Assembly (NCBI RefSeq): GCF_026341515.1
Contig: NZ_JAPEOK010000001.1
Location: 5,456,001-5,520,000 of the forward strand
Direction: 5' to 3'
From: Streptomyces sp. NBC_00878
Lineage (GTDB): Bacteria > Actinomycetota > Actinomycetes > Streptomycetales > Streptomycetaceae
Length of the DNA: 64,000 bases
In this document: positions 16,895 to 25,728 of the stretch, in pieces
Layout: the number at the start of each line of letters is the position of its first letter
How positions within the stretch are numbered: the first letter of the stretch is position 1
Notes under the pieces: generated by a model
Seen by the model: only the letters and a program-made list of their open reading frames with translations
What the model was told of the DNA's origin: nothing
The model's database searches: none
Program-made: the position numbers and the translations under genes

Positions 16895-17341
16895 ATGCCC
16901 TCGTACACCCTCATCTGCCCGCCCCTCGACACCTCCCCTCACATCGCCCGCGACTTCGTCGCCACCGTCCTGCGCACACTGGAACTGGACCGTGCCCTCG
17001 TCGACGACGCGATCCTCTGTACCTCCGAACTCGTCACCAACGCCTGCGTGCATGCGAAGGGCGGTGACGGGACCGTGCTGTGGCTGGCGGTGGAGGAGGG
17101 ACGGCTGCGGGTGGTGGTGTACGACGGGGATGACAATCCGCCGGTGATAAGGGAACTCACGGCCCAGGCGTGGGAGGACTGCGGAGGCCGGGGCCTGTAC
17201 CTCGTGGACGCCATCACTCAGGGGCGGTGGGGGCATGCCCCTGACATCCCGTACGGCGGACAGTCGCACCCGGAGGGCAAGGCCGTCTGGTTCGACCTGC
17301 CCGCACGGCGACCGGCGTCGCCTTGGCCGGCGGCGCCTTGA
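16895..17341 (+). CDS. ATP-binding protein (anti-sigma-factor kinase-like, HATPase_c, locus 1)
   Basis: 148 residues of the RsbW/SpoIIAB-like HATPase fold. The N box is ILCTSELVTNACVHA, followed by LRVVVYDGDDNPP (D box) and GGRGLYLVDAI (G box). Stand-alone members pair with XRE/DUF397 genes in Streptomyces. The kinase or anti-sigma activity is inferred, not shown. It is divergent from the XRE gene at 16655. Confidence 0.85.
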   Translation: MPSYTLICPPLDTSPHIARDFVATVLRTLELDRALVDDAILCTSELVTNACVHAKGGDGTVLWLAVEEGRLRVVVYDGDDNPPVIRELTAQAWEDCGGRGLYLVDAITQGRWGHAPDIPYGGQSHPEGKAVWFDLPARRPASPWPAAP

Positions 17342-17373
17342 GCGCGCCTTGAGCGGTCGGCCGCGCACCGCCG

Positions 17374-17438
17374 CACCTCGACCCGGCACCTTGACCCAGC
17401 ACCTCGACCCGGCACCTCGACCCAGCACCTTGACCCAG
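17374..17438. repeat. 13-bp tandem repeat, five copies
   Basis: Five consecutive units of CACCTCGACCCGG or close variants fill the gap between two convergent genes. The period is not a multiple of three, so it is not coding. Confidence 0.85.
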
Positions 17439-17445
17439 CCCGGCC

Positions 17446-18747
17446 CTACCCCTCCAGGAACGCCACCAGCGAGTTCGCCAGCAGGAACGGGTCGGCCGCG
17501 CCGCACAGTTCGCGGGCGCTGTGCATCGACAGGATGGCCACGCCGATGTCGACCGTCTTGATGCCGTGGCGGGCCGCGGTGATGGGGCCGATGGTGGTGC
17601 CGCAGGGCATGGAGTTGTTGGAGACGAAGGTCTGGAAGGGCACGTCGGCCTTCTCGCAGGCGGCGGCCCACACGGCACGGCCCGAACCGTCCGTCGCGTA
17701 GCGGTTGTTGACGTTCACCTTGAGGATCGGGCCGTCGCCCGCGCGCGGGTGGTGCGTCGGGTCGTGCCGCTCGGCGTAGTTCGGGTGCACGGCGTGACCC
17801 GTGTCGGAGGAGAGACAGACCGTACCGGCGAACGCGCGGGCCCTGTCCTCGTACGATCCGCCGCGCGCGAACACCGAACGCTCCAGCACGCCGCCCAGCA
17901 GCGGTCCGTCCGCTCCCGTGTCCGACTGCGAACCGTTCTCCTCGTGGTCGAACGCCACAAGGACCGGGATGTGCGAGAGGGCGTCGTCGGTGGTGGTCGC
18001 CACGGCCGCCAGCGCCGCCGTACCGGCGTGCACGGACAGCAGGTTGTCCATGCGCGGGCCCGCGAGCAGTTCCTTGTCGCGGCCCAGGTAAGCGGGCGGC
18101 TCGATGGAGTGCACCATCAGGTCCCAGCCGGTGGTCTCGCCCTCGGCCAGCCCGGACTCCTCCTCCAGGAACCGGATCAGGTCGCCGTCGCGGACGTCGT
18201 CGCCCAGGCCCCAGATGGGCTGCAGATGCCGCTGTTTGTCGAGCTTGAGGCCGTCCGAGGTGACGGAACGGTCCAGGTGGATGGCGAGTTGGGGCACGCG
18301 CAGCAACGGCCGGTCGATGTTCACCAGACGCGTCGAACCGTTCCGCAGCGACAGCCGCCCGGCGAGGCCCAGGTCCCGGTCGAGCCAGGAGTTGAGCAGC
18401 GGGCCGCCGTAGACCTCGACCGCGACCTGACGCCAGCCGTGCGCACCGCTGTCCGGACGCGGTTTCACCCGCAGGTTGGGGGAGTCGGTGTGCGCCCCGA
18501 CGATCCGGAAGGGGGTGTGCGGCTCGGCGCCCTCCGGCACGTACCAGGCCACGATCGCGCCCCCGCGCAGTACGTACTTTCCGCCGCTCGTGCCGTCCCA
18601 CGCGTCGGTCTCCGCGACCTGCCGGAAGCCTGCCTTCTCCAGCCGCTCGGCGGCATTCGCCACCGCGTGGTACGGGGACGGGCTCGCCGCCAGGAAGGAC
18701 ATGAGGTCGTCGGTGTGTCCGCGGTCGAAGCGGGGCGGTGTGCGCAT
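17446..18747 (-). CDS. apeB: M18-family aspartyl aminopeptidase
   Basis: 433 residues, normal length for family M18. Metal ligands are visible in GAHTDSPNLRVKP (His, Asp), the catalytic Glu pair in FDHEENGSQ, and a late His in MHSARELCG. It removes N-terminal acidic residues from peptides in the cytoplasm and uses two zinc ions. The ATG start at 18747 begins a typical M18 N-terminus (DDLMSFLAASPSPYHAV). It is monocistronic; a strong hairpin lies just upstream. Confidence 0.93.
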   Translation of the reverse strand: MRTPPRFDRGHTDDLMSFLAASPSPYHAVANAAERLEKAGFRQVAETDAWDGTSGGKYVLRGGAIVAWYVPEGAEPHTPFRIVGAHTDSPNLRVKPRPDSGAHGWRQVAVEVYGGPLLNSWLDRDLGLAGRLSLRNGSTRLVNIDRPLLRVPQLAIHLDRSVTSDGLKLDKQRHLQPIWGLGDDVRDGDLIRFLEEESGLAEGETTGWDLMVHSIEPPAYLGRDKELLAGPRMDNLLSVHAGTAALAAVATTTDDALSHIPVLVAFDHEENGSQSDTGADGPLLGGVLERSVFARGGSYEDRARAFAGTVCLSSDTGHAVHPNYAERHDPTHHPRAGDGPILKVNVNNRYATDGSGRAVWAAACEKADVPFQTFVSNNSMPCGTTIGPITAARHGIKTVDIGVAILSMHSARELCGAADPFLLANSLVAFLEG

Positions 18748-18770
18748 GGGTTCACCTTAACGACGTACGA

Positions 18771-18800
18771 GGGCCCGTTCCCGGGGATGGGAACGGGCCC
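18771..18800. terminator. Perfect 12-bp stem-loop
   Basis: GGGCCCGTTCCC and GGGAACGGGCCC flank a 6-base loop. It lies between the end of the acyl-CoA dehydrogenase gene (19172) and the aminopeptidase start (18747). It can terminate transcription coming from upstream. Confidence 0.7.
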
Positions 18801-18904
18801 TGGTGAGGGGTCTGTACAGACGGCGGGGACGCGTGGGGATGGGACGGGATGGGTCGGGGCGGGTGGGGATGATCCGCCGCGAAGGCGGCGGATGACGCTT
18901 CCGC

Positions 18905-19075
18905 GGAGGGTGCCGGCCGCAGGCTCCCGCGGCTGCCGGCCGCAGGCTCCCGTGGGTGCCGGATGCACGCTCCCACGGGCATCGGCTGCACGCTCCCACG
19001 GGCGTCGGCTGCACGCTCCCACGGGCGTCGGCCGGACGCTCGCGCTCGCGGGCGTCGGCCGGACGCTCGCCGGTG
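18905..19075. repeat. Tandem repeats of about 23-27 bp
   Basis: Degenerate repeats around GCACGCTCCCACGGGCGTCG occur about seven times, the central ones nearly identical. They fill most of the 424-base gap between apeB and the acyl-CoA dehydrogenase gene; the rest holds the 18771-18800 hairpin and low-complexity sequence. Open frames crossing it are periodic Arg/Ala/Ser sequence and are not credible proteins. Confidence 0.8.
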
Positions 19076-19171
19076 ACCGGTCGACTGCCTCGAAGGCCGC
19101 GGTCCGCTGCGGTCCGCCGCGGCAGTCGAGGCCACCCGGCCACCCGCCTGCGCCTGCGCCTGCGCCTGTGC

Positions 19172-21013
19172 CTAGAAGGCCGCCTCGTCCAGTTCCATCA
19201 GGTCCAGCTCGACGGCCTCGGCGAGCTTGCGCGCGCCGGTGACGCCCGGCAGGACGTTGGCCGCGAAGAACTTCGCCGCGGCGATCTTGCCGGTGTAGAA
19301 CGACACGTCTTTGGAGGACAGAGCCTTCGTGGAGGCCGTCTCCAGCTTCTCGGCGGCGACGGCGGCGCCCTTGAGGAGCAGGTAGCCGACGACGACGTCA
19401 CCGGAGGCCATCAGCAGGCGGGTGGTGTTGAGGCCCACCTTGTAGATGTTCTTGACGTCCTGCTCGGTCGCCGCGAGGTCGGTGAGCATCAGGCCCACGA
19501 TGGCCTCCAGGTCGACGGCCGCCTTGGCGAGGTACTCGCGGGCGCCGGACAGCTCCTCGCCGCCGGTGCCGAGCGCCAGGAACTTCTTGATGTCCTCGGC
19601 GAGGGAGTTGAGGGCCGCGCCCTGGTTACGGACGATCTTCCGGAAGAAGAAGTCCTGGCCCTGGATCGCGGTCGTGCCCTCGTACAGGGTGTCGATCTTG
19701 GCGTCGCGGATGTACTGCTCGATCGGGTACTCCTGCAGGAAGCCGGAGCCGCCGAACGTCTGCAGGGACTGGGCGAGCTGCTCGTAGCCCTGCTCGGAGC
19801 CGTAGCCCTTCACGATCGGCAGGAGCAGGTCGTTCATCGCCTCCAGAGCGGTGGCGTCCTCGCCCTCGGCCTCCTTTATCTGGATCTCGTCCTGGAGCGC
19901 GGCGGTGTGCAGCACCAGGGCGCGCATGCCCTCCGCGTACGCCTTCTGCGTCATCAGCGAGCGGCGCACGTCCGGGTGGTGCGTGATGGTGACCTTGGGC
20001 GCGGTCTTGTCCATGAACTGCGCGAGGTCGGGGCCCTGGACGCGCTCCTTGGCGTACTCCAGTGCGTTCAGGTAGCCGGTCGACAGCGTCGAGATGGCCT
20101 TCGTGCCGACCATCATGCGGGCGAACTCGATGATGCGGAACATCTGGCGGATGCCGTCGTGCTTGTCGCCGATCAGCCAGCCCTTGGCCGGGTGGCGGTC
20201 GCCGAACGTCATCTCGCAGGTGTTGGAGGCCTTGAGGCCCATCTTGTGCTCGACGTTCGTCGCGTAGGCGCCGTTGCGCTCGCCCAGCTCGCCGGTCTCG
20301 AAGTCGAACTCGTACTTCGGCACGAGGAAGAGGGACAGGCCCTTGGTACCGGGGCCGGCACCCTCGGGGCGGGCGAGGACGTAGTGGAGGATGTTCTCCG
20401 ACATGTCGTGCTCACCGGACGTGATGAAACGCTTGACGCCCTCGATGTGCCAGGAGCCGTCCGCCTGCTCGACCGCCTTCGTCCGCCCCGCGCCCACGTC
20501 CGAGCCTGCGTCCGGCTCGGTGAGCACCATGGTGGAGCCCCACTGCTTGTCCACGGCGATCTTCGCGATGTGCTTCTGGACCTCGTTGCCCTCGTCGAAG
20601 AGGATGCCCGCGAAGGCCGGGCCGGAGGAGTACATCCACACGGCGGGGTTGGCGCCGAGCACCAGCTCCGCGTACGCCCAGATCAGGGAGCGGGGGGCGG
20701 TGGTGCCGCCGATCTCCTCGGGCAGGCCGAGCCGCCAGTACTCGGAGTCCATGAAGGCCTGGTAGGACTTCTTGAACGATGCCGGTACGGGGGCGGTGTT
20801 GGTCTCCGGGTCGAAGACCGGGGGGTTGCGGTCGGCGTCCGCGAAGGACTCCGCCAGCTCGTTCTCCGAGAGGCGGGTCAGCTCTTCGAGGATGCTCTTG
20901 GCGGTCTCGGTGTCCATCTCCGCGAACGGGCCGGTGCCGTACAGCTTGTCGCGCCCGAGCACCTCGAAGAGGTTGAACTCGATGTCGCGGAGATTCGACT
21001 TGTAGTGCCCCAT
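19172..21013 (-). CDS. Acyl-CoA dehydrogenase (long, about 600-residue type)
   Basis: 613 residues, the long form with an extended N-terminus and an extra C-terminal domain (FadE5-like). The FAD/acyl-CoA signatures are [12 protein letters not shown] (about 172-183), [12 protein letters not shown] and the late [20 protein letters not shown]. The likely catalytic glutamate is in [15 protein letters not shown]. It introduces the alpha-beta double bond in fatty acid beta-oxidation, with electrons passing to ETF. ATG 21013 follows GGAG. Monocistronic. Confidence 0.92.
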   Translation of the reverse strand: MGHYKSNLRDIEFNLFEVLGRDKLYGTGPFAEMDTETAKSILEELTRLSENELAESFADADRNPPVFDPETNTAPVPASFKKSYQAFMDSEYWRLGLPEEIGGTTAPRSLIWAYAELVLGANPAVWMYSSGPAFAGILFDEGNEVQKHIAKIAVDKQWGSTMVLTEPDAGSDVGAGRTKAVEQADGSWHIEGVKRFITSGEHDMSENILHYVLARPEGAGPGTKGLSLFLVPKYEFDFETGELGERNGAYATNVEHKMGLKASNTCEMTFGDRHPAKGWLIGDKHDGIRQMFRIIEFARMMVGTKAISTLSTGYLNALEYAKERVQGPDLAQFMDKTAPKVTITHHPDVRRSLMTQKAYAEGMRALVLHTAALQDEIQIKEAEGEDATALEAMNDLLLPIVKGYGSEQGYEQLAQSLQTFGGSGFLQEYPIEQYIRDAKIDTLYEGTTAIQGQDFFFRKIVRNQGAALNSLAEDIKKFLALGTGGEELSGAREYLAKAAVDLEAIVGLMLTDLAATEQDVKNIYKVGLNTTRLLMASGDVVVGYLLLKGAAVAAEKLETASTKALSSKDVSFYTGKIAAAKFFAANVLPGVTGARKLAEAVELDLMELDEAAF

Positions 21014-21293
21014 GGCGACGGCTCCGTAAGTGATCGGGGAGGTGGTGAGTCCTCGGTGACGAGTCCTCGACCTGGTTCGAGTCTGGGCTGGTGCGCATCC
21101 GGTTCACGTACCAGCTAGTAGCTACGATGATGCTACCCGCCGGTAATAAGGTGCAACCCCTGACTGCCCAAAGTGTGAGCAGCGTCTACATTTCGGAGTC
21201 CACCCTCGGGTGCGGGCGGACGGCTCCGCCACCTGTTCGAAGAAATCCACAGCGGGCGGCCAGGTGGCCCGCCTCGCCAGTACGCTTGCCCCC

Positions 21294-21791
21294 ATGTACG
21301 GCTACGACCAGAACGTGGGACCGGGGCAGCAGCAGTACGCGCAGTCCCAGCCGCCGCCGCAGCAGCAGATGCCCGGTGGTGTCGGCGGGGTCGGCGGATA
21401 CGGCCGGCAGCCACCGCTCTACCCCGAACCGTCGCCGCCGTCGCTCGCGGACGCGGTGCGCGCGTTCACTACGGGGTCGCTGACGCCCGAGGACTTCCAG
21501 CAGGCCTTCGCGACCTCCAAGGTCTACTGCCCGCGCGGTGACAACCCCGGCTTCCTGGCGCTGCACAACACCCAGCAGCCCGTGATCCCGATGTTCACCT
21601 CGCTCAAGGAGCTGCGCCGGTACGCCGGCAAGGAGTCCAAGTACTTCGTGATCACCGGCGCCGAGGTGATCGACCTGCTCCCCACCGGCTACGGCTTCGT
21701 CCTCGACATGGAGGGTGAGCACCGCATCGTCTTCGACGCGAAGGCGGTCGAGCAGATGGTCGATTTCGCGATGCGCCGGATGTACGGCTGA
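21294..21791 (+). CDS. SseB-like domain protein
   Basis: 165 residues. The first 45 are Gln/Gly/Pro-rich and disordered. The rest resembles an SseB N-terminal domain, with the pattern TTGSLTPEDFQQAFATSKVY then PVIPMFTSLKELRRYAG. Function unknown; actinobacterial SseB-like proteins are sometimes linked to type VII secretion genes, which are absent here. TACGCT lies just upstream of ATG 21294, suggesting a leaderless transcript. The 280-base gap to the divergent dehydrogenase gene holds both promoters. Confidence 0.72.
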   Translation: MYGYDQNVGPGQQQYAQSQPPPQQQMPGGVGGVGGYGRQPPLYPEPSPPSLADAVRAFTTGSLTPEDFQQAFATSKVYCPRGDNPGFLALHNTQQPVIPMFTSLKELRRYAGKESKYFVITGAEVIDLLPTGYGFVLDMEGEHRIVFDAKAVEQMVDFAMRRMYG

Positions 21792-21902
21792 CCGCGTCCG
21801 CTCCACGGGCGGCCCGCGGGCGCCGCTTCGCGCGGAGGGCAAGCGCGTACCGCTCCGTACGACCGGCCCGTACGACCGGCCCGTGCAGGCAGCCCGTACG
21901 AC

Positions 21903-21974
21903 CGTCCCGCACGTCCCGCACGTCCCGCACGTCCCGCACGTCCCGCACGTCCCGCACGTCCCGCACGTCCCGCT
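21903..21974. repeat. 9-bp tandem repeat, eight copies
   Basis: CGTCCCGCA is repeated seven times perfectly, plus an eighth with one change. It is intergenic, between the SseB-like gene and a terminator hairpin. Slippage-prone, with no visible function. Confidence 0.92.
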
Positions 21975-21983
21975 CCACGAATG

Positions 21984-22011
21984 ACGCCCGGAGGGAATGC
22001 CCTCCGGGCGT
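21984..22011 (+). terminator. Perfect 12-bp stem terminator
   Basis: ACGCCCGGAGGG and CCCTCCGGGCGT flank a 4-base loop, followed by TCTGCGTTG. It separates the SseB-like gene from pirin. Confidence 0.85.
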
Positions 22012-22075
22012 TCTGCGTTGTGGGTGGCAGAAAGTTCGAGATTCAACTAAACTTCGAGCACAAGGAGGTACCGAC

Positions 22076-23047
22076 ATGCCTGCAGTGACCGTCGAGAACC
22101 CGCTGACCCTGCCCCGTGTGGCGGCGTCGGCCGAGGCCGTGTCCCGTCCCGTGCTCGCCGTGACCACCGCGCCGAGCGGTTTCGAGGGTGAGGGTTTCCC
22201 GGTCCGCCGCGCGTTCGCCGGGATCAACTACCGCCATCTCGACCCGTTCATCATGATGGACCAGATGGGTGAGGTGGAGTACGCGCCGGGCGAGCCGAAG
22301 GGCACCCCGTGGCACCCCCACCGCGGTTTCGAGACCGTGACCTACATCATCGACGGCGTCTTCGACCACCAGGACTCGAACGGTGGCGGCGGCACCATCA
22401 CCAACGGCGACACCCAGTGGATGACGGCGGGCTCGGGCCTCTTGCACATCGAGGCTCCGCCGGAGTCGCTCGTCCTGTCGGGCGGGCTGTTCCACGGGCT
22501 CCAGCTGTGGGTGAACCTGCCTGCCAAGGACAAGATGATGCCCCCGCGCTATCAGGACATCCGCGGTGGCCAGGTGCAGCTCCTGACCACTCCGGACGGC
22601 GGCGCGCTCCTGCGCGTCATCGCCGGTGAGCTGGACGGCCACGAGGGTCCCGGCATCACGCACACGCCGATCACCATGATCCACGCGACCGTGGCGCCCG
22701 GTGCCGAACTCACGCTCCCGTGGCGCGAGGACTTCAACGCCCTCGCATACGTGTTGGCCGGTCGTGGATCGGTCGGTGCGGATCGTCGTCAGTTGCACAT
22801 GGGACAGACGGCTGTCTTCGGCGCGGGTTCCTCGCTGACCGTCCGCGCGGACGAGAAGCAGGACTCGAACACCCCGGACCTGGAGGTCGTCATCCTGGGC
22901 GGCCAGCCGATCCGGGAGCCGATGGCGCACTACGGGCCGTTCGTCATGAACTCCCGCGAGGAACTCCAGCAGGCGTTCGACGACTTCCAGAAGGGCCGCC
23001 TGGGGACCATTCCGGCGGTGCACGGAATGTCCGAGGGTGGGCTGTAG
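22076..23047 (+). CDS. Pirin family protein (bicupin)
   Basis: 323 residues. The N-terminal cupin carries the pirin signature HPHRGFETVTYIIDG (metal-binding His residues) and WMTAGSGLLHIE (His and Glu). The C-terminal cupin follows at about 180-290. Bacterial pirins act as quercetinase-like dioxygenases or as redox-responsive regulators of central metabolism. ATG 22076 follows AAGGAGG. The upstream AT-rich stretch has two TTCGAG direct repeats (about 22035-22058), a possible stress operator. A strong terminator follows at 23086. Confidence 0.93.
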   Translation: MPAVTVENPLTLPRVAASAEAVSRPVLAVTTAPSGFEGEGFPVRRAFAGINYRHLDPFIMMDQMGEVEYAPGEPKGTPWHPHRGFETVTYIIDGVFDHQDSNGGGGTITNGDTQWMTAGSGLLHIEAPPESLVLSGGLFHGLQLWVNLPAKDKMMPPRYQDIRGGQVQLLTTPDGGALLRVIAGELDGHEGPGITHTPITMIHATVAPGAELTLPWREDFNALAYVLAGRGSVGADRRQLHMGQTAVFGAGSSLTVRADEKQDSNTPDLEVVILGGQPIREPMAHYGPFVMNSREELQQAFDDFQKGRLGTIPAVHGMSEGGL

Positions 23048-23085
23048 TCGCCTTTGGACGCCGGGTCTTCCGGTACGGTGCGACA

Positions 23086-23124
23086 AGGCCCGAAGCCGCA
23101 ACTTGGTTTTGCGGCTTCGGGCCT
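23086..23124 (+). terminator. 15-bp stem Rho-independent terminator of pirin
   Basis: AGGCCCGAAGCCGCA pairs with TGCGGCTTCGGGCCT around a 9-base loop, followed by GTTTCG. Confidence 0.9.
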
Positions 23125-23157
23125 GTTTCGCTGTGTCCCTGCTACGGCACTACGGGA

Positions 23158-24102
23158 CTACGGCAACACGTAGACCGGGGCTCCGTCGGGCGCGCAGCCC
23201 GTCTGCCGCACACACCCCCGCTTGAGCAGCATCCGCACGCAGTCGTGGACGCGCTCCTGCGGCAGACCCGTACGAGTGGCGATCTCCTCCAGCGGGTAGC
23301 GGGCCCCGCCGCGCAGGAGCGCCGGGGCCAGATAGGCCGCCACGGCGTGAACGTCTCCGGTGACGACGAGATTCTTCGCCTTCCAGGTGGCAAGGAGTTG
23401 CTGGGGCGTCAGCTCGGGCTCCGGTGCCGCGGCGGGTCGAGAACGGCCATGTGAAGGTTTGAGCGCCTCGGCGATCTGCTGCAGTGCCTCGGCCATCACG
23501 TTCTGGCTGCGGCTGATCTGCCGCAGCAGGTCGCCGCGCTCCTCCTGGAAGGCGAGCAGCAGCTCGTCCGCCCGGATGTTCCGCTCTTCGAGCCGCACGA
23601 TGGCATCGGCGACCTGCTGGGGCATGACGTATGCGGTGGCGGCGTCGGGCGTGGGTTGGACGGGGGCCGGTTCCAGGGAGTAGGAACCGGTGCGTTGGAT
23701 GGTGGCGACGACCTCGGAGACCCACGCCTTGAAAGGGGCGCACTCGGGCTTCGTGCACCCGTTGACGAGTGCGATGAGACCGCGCAGGTTCACCATCTTC
23801 ATCGACTTCTTGAGCCCGTGACCTGCAATTTTGCTCGAAGCGTCTACTCCATAGACGCTTCGAGCAAGATCCTCAAGGCTCTGCTGGCAATCTGCTGCAA
23901 CATGCCAGAGAAGCGCTTGCCTCGTGTTTGCATAGCCGAGGTCCGCGGCGACATCCGTCGCCGGAAACCAGCGCTCCTCACTCGGCAGCGTCAGCCTTCG
24001 TACCCGCGCCCCCGTGGCCGCGAACACGAAGTCGTTGATGTCGATCGCGTCCTGTCGCGGTGCCGCCGCACTGTTCGGCGGCATGTTGTTCTGCTCGTGC
24101 AT
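23158..24102 (-). CDS. BRO-N domain (phage antirepressor-like) protein
   Basis: 314 residues. The N-terminal BRO-N domain (about 20-130) includes RWFPATDVAADLGYANTRQA and MVNLRGLIALVNGCTKPECA followed by FKAWVSEVVATIQRTGSY. A helical, partly coiled-coil middle follows (about 165-215). The C-terminus resembles a winged helix (YPLEEIATRTGLPQERVHDC then VRMLLKRGCV). BRO-N domains occur in phage antirepressors, and Streptomyces have several chromosomal copies. It probably binds DNA; the target is unknown. Gene positions 23831-23867 contain a perfect 16-bp inverted repeat. Confidence 0.85.
   Translation of the reverse strand: MHEQNNMPPNSAAAPRQDAIDINDFVFAATGARVRRLTLPSEERWFPATDVAADLGYANTRQALLWHVAADCQQSLEDLARSVYGVDASSKIAGHGLKKSMKMVNLRGLIALVNGCTKPECAPFKAWVSEVVATIQRTGSYSLEPAPVQPTPDAATAYVMPQQVADAIVRLEERNIRADELLLAFQEERGDLLRQISRSQNVMAEALQQIAEALKPSHGRSRPAAAPEPELTPQQLLATWKAKNLVVTGDVHAVAAYLAPALLRGGARYPLEEIATRTGLPQERVHDCVRMLLKRGCVRQTGCAPDGAPVYVLP
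23831..23867. repeat. Perfect 16-bp inverted repeat inside the BRO-N gene
   Basis: TTGCTCGAAGCGTCTA and its exact complement flank 5 bases (CTCCA). It lies within coding sequence for LARSVYGVDASS. A 32-base perfect palindromic pairing inside a gene is unlikely by chance. It could be an operator, an mRNA hairpin or a recombination site. Confidence 0.85.
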
Positions 24103-24237
24103 CGAGCGTCACCTCCGCCCCGGAACGTAGGCATGCGGAGGCGCAACTCATGTCCACAGCAAGGATGTTCACCCGATAGGGGGCAGGGGTATCGATTCTG
24201 CCGCGCATGGCCCGGACCAGGCGGCCGGTCCCTGACG

Positions 24238-25650
24238 TTACGTGCGGGCCCGCACCCGTACCCTCATCGGTCCCGTCGCCTGGAGGGTGATGCCCGCTGC
24301 CAGGGGGATTTCCGTGTCCAGGGTCTCCAGTTCGTACGAGCGGAGCAGGGTTGCCAGGGCGAGTACGGACTCCAGCATTGAGAAGTGCTGGCCTATGCAG
24401 GCGCGGGGGCCGCCGCCGAAGGGGAACCAGGCGTAGCGGTGGCGGGTCGCCTCGCGTTCGGGGGTGAAACGGTCGGGGTCGAAGCGGTCCGGGTCGTCCC
24501 ACAGGTCCGGGTGGCGGTGGGTGACCCAGGGCAGGATCAGGACGTCCGCGTCTGCCGGGATCACGTGTCCGTCGATCTCGGCGGCCTCGACGGACCGGCG
24601 GCCGACCACCGGAGCCGCCGGGTACAGCCGCATGGTCTCCTTCAGCACCCTTGTCAGGTACGGGAGTTCCTCCAGGTCTGCGGCCGAGGGCGTACGCCCG
24701 GGCGGCAGTCGGTCGGCCTCCTCGTGGGCCCGCTTCTGGGCCTCCGGGTGGCGGGAGAGGAGATGGAGCGCGAAGGCCATGGACGTTGCGGTCGTCTCGT
24801 GGCCCGCGACGAGGAAGACCAGGACCTGATCGCGCAGCTCGGTCGCGTCGAGGCTGCCGTCCTCCTCGCTGTTCGCCCGGGAGAGGAGGGAGAGCAGGTC
24901 GTCGGCCCCGGGGGAGGCGGACGTTGGCGTGGAGGCGGACGTCCCGTCGGCTGCTCTGCGTTCCGCGATTATTCGGTCGCAGACCGCGTACACCGCCTGT
25001 GTCGCCTCCTCCGCCCGGCGGTTGGACGGAAGCGGCCAGGAACGCGGCGGGTTGACGGGGGAGAAGCCGCGCCGCGTCACGTACTCGCTGACCACGGGGA
25101 AGGTGTTGTGGATGACGTCGACCGCGGCCTCGACGTCCGCGCCGAACAGGATGCGGGAGACCGCGCGTAGCGCGAGTCGGTCCATCTCCCGCCTCACGTC
25201 GACCACCCTGTCGGCTGCTCCTTCGGCCGCGTCCCGCCAGCGTTCCACCGTGCCGTCGGCCTCCAGTGTTACCGCCGTGGCATAGGTGTTCACCTGCCGC
25301 TTCGTGAACAGCGGCTGGATCAGGCGGCGTTGGCGCAGGTAGTCGGCGTCCTGGGCGGTGAGCAGGCCGTTGCCTGCGGACAGCCGCAGTTCCTCGTAGA
25401 ACTGGTTGTCCTTGCGGAAGTTGGCCGCCTGCGAGCCCAGCACCTGCTGCACGCCCTCCGCGGAGAAGACGCAGTGCAGCACCGTACGGAGTCCCGGTGG
25501 GCCCGCGGAGAAACGCACCACGTCGCCGTGGTCCCGGCGGGCGCGGAGGAAGACGTTCAGCGAGTCGCGCCGCAGATCGAGTGCCGAGCCGAGCAGGGGG
25601 AGGCCTTTGGGCCCTGGTATCTCAGTGATGGCGGCCATGGTTCGCATCAT
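24238..25650 (-). CDS. Cytochrome P450
   Basis: 470 residues with all P450 motifs: I-helix VFLVAGHETTATS, the ExxR in LKETMRLYPAAPVVGR, the PERF-like DPDRFTPER, and the heme-binding loop FPFGGGPRACIGQHF with the Cys ligand. Length and motif style are closer to the CYP102/CYP4-like long forms than to typical CYP105/107. No ferredoxin or reductase gene is adjacent, so redox partners are elsewhere; the substrate is unknown. ATG 25650 or 25647 are possible, and 25635 (MAAITEIPGPKG) is also plausible. Confidence 0.9.
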   Translation of the reverse strand: MMRTMAAITEIPGPKGLPLLGSALDLRRDSLNVFLRARRDHGDVVRFSAGPPGLRTVLHCVFSAEGVQQVLGSQAANFRKDNQFYEELRLSAGNGLLTAQDADYLRQRRLIQPLFTKRQVNTYATAVTLEADGTVERWRDAAEGAADRVVDVRREMDRLALRAVSRILFGADVEAAVDVIHNTFPVVSEYVTRRGFSPVNPPRSWPLPSNRRAEEATQAVYAVCDRIIAERRAADGTSASTPTSASPGADDLLSLLSRANSEEDGSLDATELRDQVLVFLVAGHETTATSMAFALHLLSRHPEAQKRAHEEADRLPPGRTPSAADLEELPYLTRVLKETMRLYPAAPVVGRRSVEAAEIDGHVIPADADVLILPWVTHRHPDLWDDPDRFDPDRFTPEREATRHRYAWFPFGGGPRACIGQHFSMLESVLALATLLRSYELETLDTEIPLAAGITLQATGPMRVRVRART

Positions 25651-25728
25651 TCCGCACGGTCCCCCGACACTTCCCCCTTTCAGCCCTTCCGGAGCGCCGC
25701 CCCGTCTGACGCATGATCAGGTGGAGCC

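Noticed and set aside
18905..19135. Small frames in the gap before the acyl-CoA dehydrogenase gene
   Set aside because: They encode periodic ADARGS-type sequence from tandem DNA repeats on both strands.
21903..21974. CRISPR-like array
   Set aside because: The 9-bp units are contiguous with no spacers; simple tandem repeat. No cas genes in the window.
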